A stretch of DNA of 64,000 nt from contig NZ_CP129965.1 in assembly GCF_030503635.1 (NCBI RefSeq), forward strand, positions 1,736,001 to 1,800,000, read 5' to 3'. This DNA comes from Corynebacterium sp. P3-F1. GTDB taxonomy: Bacteria; Actinomycetota; Actinomycetes; Mycobacteriales; Mycobacteriaceae. Below are positions 16,553 through 25,994 of this stretch, one piece after another (positions within the stretch are counted from its first letter, which is position 1; each line of letters starts with the position of its first letter). Both the position numbers and the translations under genes were made by a program. The notes beneath the pieces were generated by a model. That model did not search any database, was not told the DNA's origin, and was given only the letters and a program-made list of their open reading frames with translations.

Positions 16553-19500
16553 CGCACCTGTCCCACCCACCACGCTATGGCGGTACATGGGCGAGAAATT
16601 CATGCCCACCGAGCAACAAGCAGCCGTCATCGGCGCCGAACCTGGCCCACTTCTTGTCGTCGCAGGTGCCGGTGCAGGTAAGACGGAGACTATGGCCTCC
16701 CGCGTGGTGTGGTTGGTGGCCAACGGCTTCGTCCGCCCCGAAGAAGTGCTGGGCCTGACTTTCACCCGAAAGGCGGCGCAGGAACTGGGCAAGCGCATCC
16801 GCATGCGGTTGGAGAAGCTGGCCGCCGACGAACAGTTGGTGCGTCGCCTCGACCCGACGGGTGCGCTGGCAAAGAATCTGACTGCGATCGCTCCCACCGT
16901 GTCCACCTACGACGCGTACGCCGGCAACCTGATTCGCGAATACGGCCTGCTCGTGCCCGTCGAACCGGATGCGCGCCTGATCACCGACGCGGAATTGCAC
17001 GCCATCGCCTGGGGCGTGGTGAGCAACCACGGCGGCGCGCTGCTTGACGGTGTGGGGGAGAACCCGGCGATGGAGACGGTCGTGGACACTCTCCTGGGAC
17101 TGGTCACCAATGTGGGCAACGAGATGTTCCCGTATCCCCGCCTCGGGGAGGAAGCGGACGCGTTCGTGGCCAATGTCGCGGGTCTTCCGCGCGGCAAGCG
17201 TCAGGGGGAGGCATACAACCAAACCGTGCAGAAGTGGGTGAACCGCCAGCAACTGCGCCGCGCGTACGCGGACTTGGCACTCGAGCTCGGCCGTGAGCTC
17301 CGCGAGCGTGGCGTGGTCACCTTCAACGAGCAGATGTCCGTTGCCGCGCAGATGGCGGCGGAGCACCCCGCAGTCGGCGCGTCCCAGCGCGACCGTTTCC
17401 GCGTGGTCATGCTCGACGAGTACCAGGACACCTCGCGCGCCCAACGCGTCCTGCTCCGCAGCTTGTTCGGGGAGAACCGCGACGATCCCGGCCGTCACCT
17501 CCACCCGCTCACCGTCACTGCGGTGGGCGACCCGATGCAGGCGATTTACGGGTGGCGTGGCGCGACCGCGGCCAATCTTGCCGCTTTCGTCGAGGACTTC
17601 CCGCTGCCGGATGGTTCGCCCGCCCCGAAAGCGCAGTTGACCACCTCCTGGCGGAATCCGCCGGAGGTGCTCGCCGCGGCCAACTCTGTTTCCGCCGCTG
17701 TTCTGGGCACTCCCGAGGGAGGCCAGCGGGCGGTTGAGCCGCTGACCTCCAAACCGGACGCTCACCCCGGCACCGTGGAACTTGGTTTTTACGCCACGGA
17801 GGACGAAGAGATCGCGGCGGTCGCCGATGCATTGGCAGTGGATTTCAGGCAGAGGCGTGATGCCGGGCAGCCTGTGTCATCGGCCGTGCTCGTGCGCAAG
17901 AACAAGCACTCCGCCGCCGTCGCGGAGGCGTTGGAGGAGCGCGGAGTGCCCTACGAGATCGTCGGCATCGCAGGTTTGCTCACCGTCCCCGAAGTAGCCG
18001 ACACCGTTGCCGTTGCGCGGATGCTCGTCCACCCGCAGGATTCTGCCGCGGCGCTGCGGATTCTCGCCGGCCCGGCCTGCGGCCTGGGGCTAAAAGACAT
18101 CTCTGCCTTGGCGAGCCGCGCCGTGAACCTCGCCGGTGAGCGCCGGACCGCCGCCGTCGACGACTTGCGCGCCGATGCAGATCCGCGTGAGCGGCTGCAG
18201 GTTCAGCTCGCAGAGCTCATCGAGAACGCGGAGAACGCCGTGGGGGTAAACGAGCGCAGCGTTGGTCTCGGAGATGCGGTCGCGGACTTGGGCGAGCCAG
18301 AGCGCTATTCGCCGGAGGGACTTGTGCGCCTCCAAGCTCTGGCAGCAAAATTGCGTGCCCTGCGCACGCGCAGCTTGGGCAAACGGTTGCCGGATCTGTT
18401 CGGCGACATTGTTTCCATCTTCGGCATTCGCACTGAGGTGCTGTCTCGGCCCTCGCAGACCGGCACGGTTCACCTGGATAAATTCGCCGAGACCGTCGCC
18501 TCCTATCCGGGCGCCGACATCGAGGGATTCCTGGCGTACCTCGATCTAGCCGCTGAGCATGAGGACGGTCTCGAGCCCGGTTCCGTGGCCACCAGCGACG
18601 ACCGTGTCCAGATCCTCACCGCGCACAAGGCCAAAGGTCTGGAGTGGGACACCGTCGCTGTCATCCACGCCGACACCCAGACGTACAAAGTGACCACCGA
18701 GACATTCCTGACCTACGTCAAATACGTGCCCGACGATGCTTACGATGTCTTCGACAGCGCCGCGGACCGCAGCGAGTTCCAGAAAATGTCGGAGGAATAC
18801 ATCGCCGGAAAGAAGGGCGAGCTTGAAGAGGAGACGGTGCGGCTGTTCTACGTCGCTGTGACTCGTGCCGCCGAGCGCCTGCTGGTCACCGGCTCTGCGA
18901 TCGTGCCCGACCGCGAGAAACACGCTGAGCCGTACCCGCATTTCCTGGCGCTGCGGGATGTGCTCATGCAGCCCGAGTCCGTGCCGGCCGCCACCGTTGT
19001 GCACTGGTGGGAGGGCGGCGACGCAGGAGACGAGCCTCCTAACGCCGGCCGTGAGGGAACGTGGCCGCATTTCTCCGCCGACCCGGCAAGCCTGGCCGCG
19101 GCGGAGCAGGTCAACGCCGCACGCGACCGTCTTCCGGACCTCGCCGCGGGCGAGCTGTACTCCTTGTGGGAACGCGACACCCAGGCGCTCATCGAAGAGC
19201 ACGAGGCGGCGCAGCGTCCCGCTGTCCCCGTGGTCATGCCGGCCACGCTCACGGCCTCCGACATCGTCGCCCTGCGCGCTGATCCGGAGCAGTTCGCTCG
19301 TCGCGCGCGCCGCCCGGTTCCGTTCAAGCCGAATGCTTACGCCAAGCGCGGCACTGCATTCCACGAATGGATCGAGGGATTCTTTGGGGCGCGCCCATTG
19401 CTCGACGACGATGAACTACCCGGCAACCTCGAACCCGACGTCGACGCAGACACCTTGGTTCGTCTGAAGGAGAATTTCTCCGCAAGCCAGTGGGCGAGGC

Positions 19501-19835
19501 GTACCCCGGCGCACATCGAGCACCCCTTCGAGATCGACTTGGGCACCTCGACGGTGCGCGGCCGCATCGACGCAGTGTTCGAGGACGAGGACGGCTGGAC
19601 CATCGTCGATTGGAAGACAGGTAACAAGCCTCAGGCAGCGGAAATGCGTGCTGCGAAGCTCCAGTTGGCGGTGTACCGGGAGGCGTGGCGCAGGATCGCC
19701 GCGGATGACCGCCCGATTCGCGCCGTGTTCTTCTACGTCCGTACCGGCGAGGACTTCTCCCCGAGTGACCTGCCTGAACGCGGGGAGCTGGAGGACCTGC
19801 TGCGAAGCGCGGCCCCGGTCGGTCTAGAGTCGTGA
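16545..19835 (+). CDS. adnB: AdnB-type helicase–nuclease subunit
   Basis: A 1096-residue SF1 helicase–nuclease, the probable lead motor of the AdnAB complex. Motif I AGAGAGKTETM, Ia TFTRKAAQEL, II LDEYQDTSRAQ, III GDPMQAIYGWRGA, and V–VI TAHKAKGLEWD and FYVAVTRAAERL are all intact. The C-terminal nuclease contains RGRIDAVFED and IVDWKTGNK with the expected Asp and Lys; no Fe–S cysteines are visible. The ATG at 16545 lies inside the end of adnA, giving coupled synthesis of both subunits. The following channel gene begins one base after the stop. Confidence 0.93.
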   Translation: MANAPVPPTTLWRYMGEKFMPTEQQAAVIGAEPGPLLVVAGAGAGKTETMASRVVWLVANGFVRPEEVLGLTFTRKAAQELGKRIRMRLEKLAADEQLVRRLDPTGALAKNLTAIAPTVSTYDAYAGNLIREYGLLVPVEPDARLITDAELHAIAWGVVSNHGGALLDGVGENPAMETVVDTLLGLVTNVGNEMFPYPRLGEEADAFVANVAGLPRGKRQGEAYNQTVQKWVNRQQLRRAYADLALELGRELRERGVVTFNEQMSVAAQMAAEHPAVGASQRDRFRVVMLDEYQDTSRAQRVLLRSLFGENRDDPGRHLHPLTVTAVGDPMQAIYGWRGATAANLAAFVEDFPLPDGSPAPKAQLTTSWRNPPEVLAAANSVSAAVLGTPEGGQRAVEPLTSKPDAHPGTVELGFYATEDEEIAAVADALAVDFRQRRDAGQPVSSAVLVRKNKHSAAVAEALEERGVPYEIVGIAGLLTVPEVADTVAVARMLVHPQDSAAALRILAGPACGLGLKDISALASRAVNLAGERRTAAVDDLRADADPRERLQVQLAELIENAENAVGVNERSVGLGDAVADLGEPERYSPEGLVRLQALAAKLRALRTRSLGKRLPDLFGDIVSIFGIRTEVLSRPSQTGTVHLDKFAETVASYPGADIEGFLAYLDLAAEHEDGLEPGSVATSDDRVQILTAHKAKGLEWDTVAVIHADTQTYKVTTETFLTYVKYVPDDAYDVFDSAADRSEFQKMSEEYIAGKKGELEEETVRLFYVAVTRAAERLLVTGSAIVPDREKHAEPYPHFLALRDVLMQPESVPAATVVHWWEGGDAGDEPPNAGREGTWPHFSADPASLAAAEQVNAARDRLPDLAAGELYSLWERDTQALIEEHEAAQRPAVPVVMPATLTASDIVALRADPEQFARRARRPVPFKPNAYAKRGTAFHEWIEGFFGARPLLDDDELPGNLEPDVDADTLVRLKENFSASQWARRTPAHIEHPFEIDLGTSTVRGRIDAVFEDEDGWTIVDWKTGNKPQAAEMRAAKLQLAVYREAWRRIAADDRPIRAVFFYVRTGEDFSPSDLPERGELEDLLRSAAPVGLES

Positions 19836-19836
19836 T

Positions 19837-20955
19837 ATGGCGCTTTCCTTCGGTCCGCGGATTTCGTTCCGCAGCAGGCTGCGCAGTGAAGAACTCACTG
19901 CGCTTCCCGACCATGCGCTGATCAACGTTATCCGCTTGCCGCAAGAGGCGCGGACCACCCCGTGGGCGTTGATCACCCGGCGGTTCCTCTACGCGATCCT
20001 GCTGGTGATCTTGGTCGCCCTCATCGTGTGGATGGACAGGAACGCGTACTCGGAGCCGCTGACGTTCATCGATGCGGTGTATTACTCGGCGGTGTCCCTG
20101 TCCACCACCGGTTACGGCGACATCACCCCAGTGTCGCAGACAGCCCGGTTGGTCAACATCTTCATTGTCACTCCGTTGCGTGTAGCCTTCCTGATGCTGC
20201 TCGTCGGCACGACGCTGTCGGTGCTCACGGAGGATTCCCGCAAAACGCTGCAACTTCAACGGTGGAGGAAGAACGTGCGCAACCACACCATCATCATCGG
20301 TTACGGCACCAAGGGCAGGTCCGCTGTGGAGGCATTGCTTGCCGACGGCATGGCGCCCTCCAACATCGTCGTCATCGACTCCAACAACGAGTCCCTTGTG
20401 CATGCCGAAAACCGCGGTTTGGTGTGCGTCCACGGCAACGCCACCAAGTCCGACGTGCTGAAAATCGCCGGTGTGAGCCGTGCCCGTTCCGTGGTGGTCG
20501 CACCGTCCTCCGACGACACCGCCGTGCTGGTCACGCTGTCCGTGCGCGAGATCAACCCGGGCGTGAATATCGTGGCGTCCGTACGGGAGGCTGAGAACCA
20601 GCACTTGCTGGAGCAGTCCGGCGCCGATTCCGTAGTCATCTCTTCGGAGACCGCGGGCCGCCTCCTCGGCATCGCCACCTCCACACCGACAGTGGTGGAG
20701 ATGATGGAAGACCTGCTCAGCCCCAATGCCGGCTTCACCGTTTCCGAGCGCCCGATCCTGGACGACGAAGTGGGAGCGAACCCGCGCCACCTTGCCGACA
20801 TTGTGCTCGGAGTGGTCCGCTCCGGCGAGCTGTACCGTCTCGACTCCCCTGAGGCGGAGACCGTCGAGCCCGGGGACAAGCTCCTGTACATCCGGTACGC
20901 CGAGGACACTCCGGACGACTTGTCCGAGGCGGCCCGCGACCAAGAGGATGATTAA
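19837..20955 (+). CDS. Two-helix potassium channel with RCK (TrkA-N/TrkA-C) domain
   Basis: A 372-residue membrane channel. A cytoplasmic N-tail precedes TM1 (about 46–64), the pore loop with filter TTGYGD (about residues 88–93), and TM2 (about 107–125). A Rossmann RCK domain follows, with GYGTKGRSAVEALL as nucleotide-binding loop (about 151–164), and a TrkA-C domain ends the protein. It resembles MthK-type channels and the C. glutamicum channel CglK by context. It is embedded in the adnAB–uvrD2 operon; uvrD2 begins on the next base. Confidence 0.9.
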   Translation: MALSFGPRISFRSRLRSEELTALPDHALINVIRLPQEARTTPWALITRRFLYAILLVILVALIVWMDRNAYSEPLTFIDAVYYSAVSLSTTGYGDITPVSQTARLVNIFIVTPLRVAFLMLLVGTTLSVLTEDSRKTLQLQRWRKNVRNHTIIIGYGTKGRSAVEALLADGMAPSNIVVIDSNNESLVHAENRGLVCVHGNATKSDVLKIAGVSRARSVVVAPSSDDTAVLVTLSVREINPGVNIVASVREAENQHLLEQSGADSVVISSETAGRLLGIATSTPTVVEMMEDLLSPNAGFTVSERPILDDEVGANPRHLADIVLGVVRSGELYRLDSPEAETVEPGDKLLYIRYAEDTPDDLSEAARDQEDD

Positions 20956-23001
20956 GTGATCGATCTCGACCAGCTCGATGAGGATCAACGCGTCGCCGCC
21001 ACGGCACCGCGCGGCCCGGTGTGCATTCTGGCAGGCGCGGGAACCGGCAAGACGCGCACCATCACGTACCGCATCGCGCATCTGATCGACCAGGGCTTCG
21101 TCGTTCCGCAGAAGGTGCTCGCCGTGACGTTCACGTCCCGCGCCGCGGGCGAGATGCGCGACCGCCTCCGCGCTATGGGCATTGGGGGAGTCCAGGCACG
21201 CACCTTCCACGCGGCGGCGTTGCGCCAGCTGCGCTATTTCTGGCCGCAGGTGGCGGGCGATCTGCCGTGGACGCTCATTGACAACAAGTTCCCGCTTGTC
21301 GCCCGCGCGACCCGCACCGTCGGGCTCGAGCCAGACAAGGAACTGGTGCGCGACCTGCTCGGGGAAATCGAGTGGGCCAAGGCCTCCCTGGTCACCCCGG
21401 AGGGCTATGCGGGAGCGATCGAGGGAACTCACCGCGAACCGCCCGCAGCGGCCGAGAAAGTTGCCGCTGTGTACAAGCGCTATGAGGAGTCCAAGACCAG
21501 CCCAGACGGTATGGCCCTGGATTTCGATGACTTGCTCCTCCATGTTGCCGGCGCACTGGAAAATGCCCCGGCTGTTGCCGAGGAATTCCGCAACCAGTAC
21601 CAGACCTTCGTGGTGGATGAGTACCAGGACGTCACCCCGTTGCAGCAGAGGGTGCTGGAAGGGTGGCTGGGTCAGCGCGACGACCTCACGGTTGTCGGAG
21701 ACGCGAACCAGACCATTTATTCCTTCACCGGCGCGACCCCGGACTACCTGTTGAATTTCTCCCGCACTTATCCGCACGGCACCGTGGTCAAATTGCAGCG
21801 GGACTACCGCTCCACGCCTGAAGTCACGGATCTGGCCAACACGGTCATTTCCAAGGCGACAGGGCGGGAGGCAGGCACGCGCCTCGAGCTCGAGGGAATG
21901 CGCGCACCTGGGCCGGAGCCGACGTTCGCGTCCTATCCGGACGAGCCGTCGGAGGCGCGGGACATCGCGGCCCAGATCAAGAAACTCATCGCTTCAGGCA
22001 CTCCCGCCAGGGAAATCGCCGTGCTCTACCGCATCAACGCCCAGTCGGCAGTCTTCGAGCAAGCGCTTTCCGATGCCGGTATTGTCTACCAGGTCCGCGG
22101 CGGAGAAGGCTTTTTCACCCGCCCCGAGATCCGCGAGGCGATCAACGTCTTGGTCTCGGCGACCCGCCGCACCGATCTGCCCGACGACCCAGTGGCAGTG
22201 GCCAAGGCCGCCTTCGCCCCGCTGGGTCTGTCCGCGTCGGAGCCGGAGGGCGCCCGCCAACGCGAACGGTGGCAGACCCTCAACGCCCTAGTGGAGCTCA
22301 TCACCGACATTGTCCGCACCGGTGAGGCGGATTCGCTGCCGGGAGTACTGGCCTCGCTGCGCCAGCGTGCGGAAGCGAAGCAACCCCCGGCTGTGGACGG
22401 GGTGACCCTCGCCAGCCTCCATGCCGCGAAGGGCTTGGAGTGGGACGCTGTCTTCCTCGCCGGCTTGGTGGAGAAGACGCTGCCGATTTCCCACGCCATC
22501 AAGGCTGGTGAGGCCCAGATAGAGGAGGAACGCCGGCTGTTCTACGTGGGCATCACCCGCGCCCGCGAGCACTTGCATCTATCGTGGTCGCTTGCCCGCC
22601 AGGAAGGCGGCCGGGCGTCCCGCGAACGCTCCCGCTTCCTCGACGGGATCGCCCCGCAGCTCGATGTCGAAGCGGCCCCTGAGCGCCTCAAACGGGCGAA
22701 GCGCTGCCGGGTGTGCGGAAACCAACTTGGCACTCCGGCGGAGAAGAGTATCGGCCGGCACGAGGATTGCGAGCCGACTTACAACGAGGCTGCCTTCTTG
22801 GCGTTGAAGCAGTGGCGTCTCAATGTTGCACGCGAGGCCGGCCAGCCCCCGTTCATGGTGTTCACGGACGCGACTCTGCTCTCCGTGGTCGAGGCCATGC
22901 CCGCCTCTGAGAACGAGCTGCTCGACATTTCCGGCATCGGGCCGTCGAAGCTGGAGCAATACGGTGATGACGTGCTGGATGTCCTTGAGGACTTCCGTTA
23001 G
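20956..23001 (+). CDS. uvrD2: UvrD2-type DNA helicase with HRDC domain
   Basis: A 681-residue SF1A helicase starting at GTG. Motif I GAGTGKTRTITYRI, II VDEYQDVTPLQ, III GDANQTIYSFTGA, and V–VI SLHAAKGLEWD and FYVGITRAREHL are intact. A zinc-knuckle-like motif begins at Cys584 (CRVCGNQ … GRHEDC): three Cys and one His where mycobacterial UvrD2 has four Cys. A C-terminal HRDC domain (about 610–681) ends in ISGIGPSKLEQYG. It acts in DNA repair, and in mycobacteria it is essential. Confidence 0.93.
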   Translation: MIDLDQLDEDQRVAATAPRGPVCILAGAGTGKTRTITYRIAHLIDQGFVVPQKVLAVTFTSRAAGEMRDRLRAMGIGGVQARTFHAAALRQLRYFWPQVAGDLPWTLIDNKFPLVARATRTVGLEPDKELVRDLLGEIEWAKASLVTPEGYAGAIEGTHREPPAAAEKVAAVYKRYEESKTSPDGMALDFDDLLLHVAGALENAPAVAEEFRNQYQTFVVDEYQDVTPLQQRVLEGWLGQRDDLTVVGDANQTIYSFTGATPDYLLNFSRTYPHGTVVKLQRDYRSTPEVTDLANTVISKATGREAGTRLELEGMRAPGPEPTFASYPDEPSEARDIAAQIKKLIASGTPAREIAVLYRINAQSAVFEQALSDAGIVYQVRGGEGFFTRPEIREAINVLVSATRRTDLPDDPVAVAKAAFAPLGLSASEPEGARQRERWQTLNALVELITDIVRTGEADSLPGVLASLRQRAEAKQPPAVDGVTLASLHAAKGLEWDAVFLAGLVEKTLPISHAIKAGEAQIEEERRLFYVGITRAREHLHLSWSLARQEGGRASRERSRFLDGIAPQLDVEAAPERLKRAKRCRVCGNQLGTPAEKSIGRHEDCEPTYNEAAFLALKQWRLNVAREAGQPPFMVFTDATLLSVVEAMPASENELLDISGIGPSKLEQYGDDVLDVLEDFR

Positions 23002-23853
23002 TTAGCTCTGCACCGCACATACCGGACACATCGGGTGCTCACTGACATCCAGGTCCGTGACCAGATGCGGCCCTAACGGGTCAATCACCGCTGCCCAGCC
23101 CGGCCCCGGTGCGTCGGCCACCACGCCCGGGGGATCCGGCATCCCCGCCAGGCGTCTGACCGCTAACGCTGCCGATGCGGCACCAGCAGCAGCGACGATG
23201 GGATCCATGCTCCGCGGGCGCTGCGAGACATCCTGCAATGCCTGGGACACATGCTCATCCCGGTCGTGCAGCCGCATGAAAGCGCACATCGGGCACGCCC
23301 GCTCCCCGTGTCCTCCCACGGGCCCGACGAGCACCCGCGAATCGAAGGACATGACCGGCACGACCCACGTGGGATGCCGCTTCAATTCGAGTCCGAGCCT
23401 CCAGTATTCGTGCGCGCGGTCCACTACCACCAGGGGTGACGACGCCTGCCGTTCGAGGAACGCGAAAGTGTCTTCGTTGATGAGCGGGATCCGCACCGTG
23501 GCGCCCGATGTGCTGAGTAGACGCCTGACCTCGCGGGCCAGTGGGGTCGTGCCCAGCACAGCCACTGGAGTCGGTTCTGGGGGGATGAGGACGCGGTAGG
23601 AACATAAGTCGTCGATAAGCGAACGTGCCGCTGTCGAATCGACACCGCAGCTGGCAACGAGCGTTTCGCTCAGCTCGCCGATCTCCAGAGGCCAGCCCGC
23701 GTCGCCGAGCACTTCCTTCAACGCGTGCGCCGATGGTGTTTCCACGACTCCGCTGCGTGTTGGGTCCACCCCGAACTGCACTGCGTTTTCCCCGCGCGCG
23801 ATGATGTGCACCCCGTGACCGAGCGTGACTAGTGTTGAATCGTTCAATCTCAC
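23002..23853 (-). CDS. Lone cyclodehydratase/ThiF-like (TIGR03882-type) protein
   Basis: A 283-residue protein resembling the E1-like cyclodehydratase (C protein) domain of thiazole/oxazole-modified peptide clusters. The N-terminal 85 residues look like a winged-helix peptide-binding domain. A Rossmann-like part follows (VAVLGTTPLAREVRRLL at about 97–113), and two CxxC pairs (ACPMC at about 186 and MCPVC at the C-terminus) would form a zinc site. No YcaO, dehydrogenase or precursor peptide gene is visible nearby, so it is not a standard biosynthetic cluster. Similar lone genes occur beside uvrD2 in other actinobacteria (Rv3196 position). It converges on uvrD2 with no gap. Confidence 0.65.
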   Translation of the reverse strand: MRLNDSTLVTLGHGVHIIARGENAVQFGVDPTRSGVVETPSAHALKEVLGDAGWPLEIGELSETLVASCGVDSTAARSLIDDLCSYRVLIPPEPTPVAVLGTTPLAREVRRLLSTSGATVRIPLINEDTFAFLERQASSPLVVVDRAHEYWRLGLELKRHPTWVVPVMSFDSRVLVGPVGGHGERACPMCAFMRLHDRDEHVSQALQDVSQRPRSMDPIVAAAGAASAALAVRRLAGMPDPPGVVADAPGPGWAAVIDPLGPHLVTDLDVSEHPMCPVCAVQS

Positions 23854-23905
23854 TTCCCCTACCCCCTAACCGCCACTATCTCAGCAGCAGGGAGTCCCCG
23901 CAGCC

Positions 23906-24451
23906 ATGAAACGTCCACTCCAGTCGACAGCGGATGGCGCCGGTGACGCGTGGCCGCCGGAGGGCGTGGACGTGATTCGCTCCGCGCGGCGCACCCGTAC
24001 TGTGCAGGCGCGGCATGTGGGGGAGAGGATTGAGGTGCGCATTCCCGCGCGTTTTTCAGAAAAGGAGGAACGCGAGGCGGTCGCTGAGATTCTGGCGAAG
24101 CTGAAGCGCCGTTCGACATCGAATGCGGTGTCCGACTCAGAGCTCCTATCGCGGGCGAAGCAGCTGAATAAGCAGGTCCTGGGCGGAAAAGCCCGCATCG
24201 GATCCGTGCGGTGGGCGAGCAACCACAACACTCAGTGGGGGTCGTGCACGATCTCCACCGGTGATATCCGTATCAGCGACAGGTTGCGGGACGTGCCTGA
24301 TTGGGTGGTGGACGCGGTGGTCGTCCACGAGTTGGTGCATACCTTCATTCCAGGGCACGGCCCGGAATTTTGGGAATGGGCCGATAAAGTTCCCCGCGCC
24401 GAGCGGGCAAAAGGCTACCTCGAGGCCTACCAGCGTTTCGGGCCGGCCTAG
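23906..24451 (+). CDS. YgjP/DUF45-type M48-like metallopeptidase
   Basis: A 181-residue cytoplasmic protein. The C-terminal half contains VVHELVHTFIPGHGPEFW, an HExxH zinc motif with a downstream His, preceded by WGSCTISTGDIRISDRL, both hallmarks of the YgjP-like (SprT-related) family. No signal peptide. The stop codon overlaps the stop of the convergent DUF2342 gene by two bases. It is divergent from the cyclodehydratase-like gene, 52 bases apart. Substrates are unknown; SprT-like relatives act on DNA–protein crosslinks. Confidence 0.87.
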   Translation: MKRPLQSTADGAGDAWPPEGVDVIRSARRTRTVQARHVGERIEVRIPARFSEKEEREAVAEILAKLKRRSTSNAVSDSELLSRAKQLNKQVLGGKARIGSVRWASNHNTQWGSCTISTGDIRISDRLRDVPDWVVDAVVVHELVHTFIPGHGPEFWEWADKVPRAERAKGYLEAYQRFGPA

Positions 24452-25896
24452 TCCTCGTCGCTTTGGTCCGTCGGGCGGTCGTCCTCGCTCGGTCCCGGCT
24501 CGTTGGAGAGCATCTCCTCCAGTTTGGCGATCTCTTCATCGAACTGGGCATCCGCCGCGTCGTCCAGCAGCGTGTCGATGAACGCCGCCGGGTTGTCTAG
24601 GTGCTCCGCAGTGGGGAGGAAGTCGGGGTGGTCCCACACCTTGTCGCGGCGGTCCACACCCACTGCTTCGGTGGCGCGGCGCCACAGCTGTGCTGCCTCG
24701 TTCGTCTTCGGGGTGCCCAGCTCGATGCCGACGATGTTGTTGAACGCGTGCTCGGCAGATCCACCCGTTGCGCGGCGGCGCGCCCACGATTCCGTCAGAG
24801 CGGCTGTGGACGGGATGCGTTGGCCGAGGGCATCTTCCACAACGACTTCCACCCATCCTTCGACGAGGGCGAGCAGTGTCTCCAGGCGTGATGCGGCTGC
24901 GGCGTTGCGGGACGTCACGCGCGGTGCTATGTCCACGTCCTGCATGCCCTGGATCGCCTCCTGAAGCTTCGCCGGATCCCCGGACTCCAAATCCAGATTC
25001 CGGATCTGCTCCTCGATGTGGGAGGTGTCCAGCTCCAAGCCCACCGAGTACTCCTCGACCGAAGAGACGATGCGCTCCACCAGCCACGGAACATGGGTGA
25101 ACAGTCGCTGGCGTGCGGCCTCGCGCGCGGAGATGTACACGAGCACTTCCTGTCCCGGAACAGAGAGCTGATCGGAGATCGGCTCGATATTCTTCGGCAC
25201 AACGCCGATGATCCCGCTCGGTGCCACCGGCAAGCCGAAGTCGTTGCCGGTTAGAGCCTGGTTGGCCAGGTTGCCGAGCGCCTGGCCGAGGCGGGCACCG
25301 AAGTTCATGGAATTGAAGTGGCCGAGCATCTGCGAGATCGGGCCGAAGATTTCGCGGGCCTGCTCCGGCATTGCCTCGAGCTGGGCGCGGTCCATGTGCT
25401 CCGCCACGGGGCTGACCAGGCGCTTCCAGGTAGGTAGGGTGTTAGTCAGCCAGTCGTCGGCGCTCCACGCCTCCGGGCGCGCGCCGGAATCAGGCAGCGC
25501 GGATGCGTCGTCGAGCCACAGGTTGGCTAGGCGGGTCGACTCGGTCACCGCGGTGCGGTCGTTCGCCGTCGCCCCTTTCGGATCCTTGATCTCGCGGCGG
25601 GCTGTGCGCAACGCCACGTCGTAATTCACCGGATCACGCTTGGGGTTGTCGCTCGGCTGGCTCTGTTGGCCCGGTGCGCCCATGCCGGAGAGCATCTCGC
25701 CGAATTGGCCGAGGATGTCACCCAAGTTGCCGCCGAAGTTCGCGCCGCCGCCATTGCCGAAGGTGAAGCTGAACTGGCCGAACGGGTTCGACTGATCGTC
25801 GCGGCCCCCGCGATCCTCACGATCACGGTCGTCGCGGTTGCGATCCTGGTCGTCGCCGTCGTCGTTGGGGAAAGAGAACCCGAATCCGTTAACCAT
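24448..25896 (-). CDS. DUF2342 / zinc-dependent-metalloprotease-like family protein
   Basis: A 482-residue protein. The first 100 residues are low-complexity: an Asp/Arg/Gly-rich stretch (DDGDDQDRNRDDRDRED) followed by Gly/Phe/Asn-rich sequence. The core matches the actinobacterial DUF2342 family (Rv3195 position), including LLALVEGWVEVVVEDALG and a terminal segment on WDHPDFLPTAEHLDNPAAF. Although the family is named as a zinc metalloprotease, no HExxH is visible here. The ATG at 25896 gives MVNGFGFSF; the frame upstream lacks family similarity. Function unknown. Confidence 0.8.
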   Translation of the reverse strand: MVNGFGFSFPNDDGDDQDRNRDDRDREDRGGRDDQSNPFGQFSFTFGNGGGANFGGNLGDILGQFGEMLSGMGAPGQQSQPSDNPKRDPVNYDVALRTARREIKDPKGATANDRTAVTESTRLANLWLDDASALPDSGARPEAWSADDWLTNTLPTWKRLVSPVAEHMDRAQLEAMPEQAREIFGPISQMLGHFNSMNFGARLGQALGNLANQALTGNDFGLPVAPSGIIGVVPKNIEPISDQLSVPGQEVLVYISAREAARQRLFTHVPWLVERIVSSVEEYSVGLELDTSHIEEQIRNLDLESGDPAKLQEAIQGMQDVDIAPRVTSRNAAAASRLETLLALVEGWVEVVVEDALGQRIPSTAALTESWARRRATGGSAEHAFNNIVGIELGTPKTNEAAQLWRRATEAVGVDRRDKVWDHPDFLPTAEHLDNPAAFIDTLLDDAADAQFDEEIAKLEEMLSNEPGPSEDDRPTDQSDED

Positions 25897-25979
25897 GTCG
25901 GCCAGCCTACCGGCGGGCATCGGGGCGGGTCCACGATTCACGTGTCAAGGAGCAACGCTGTCAGCGAACACACGCCATG

Positions 25980-25994
25980 TAGGCTGTACACCCG
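25980..25994 (+). promoter_or_regulatory. -10 box of leaderless PDZ-protease transcript
   Basis: TAGGCT at 25980–25985 ends 8 bases before the GTG at 25994; no ribosome-binding site is seen. Confidence 0.4.

Noticed and set aside
19324..21777. 817-codon minus-strand open frame
   Set aside because: It lies opposite adnB, the K+ channel and uvrD2, all with clear family motifs; its His/Gly/Arg/Val-rich sequence is typical of an antisense shadow in GC-rich DNA.
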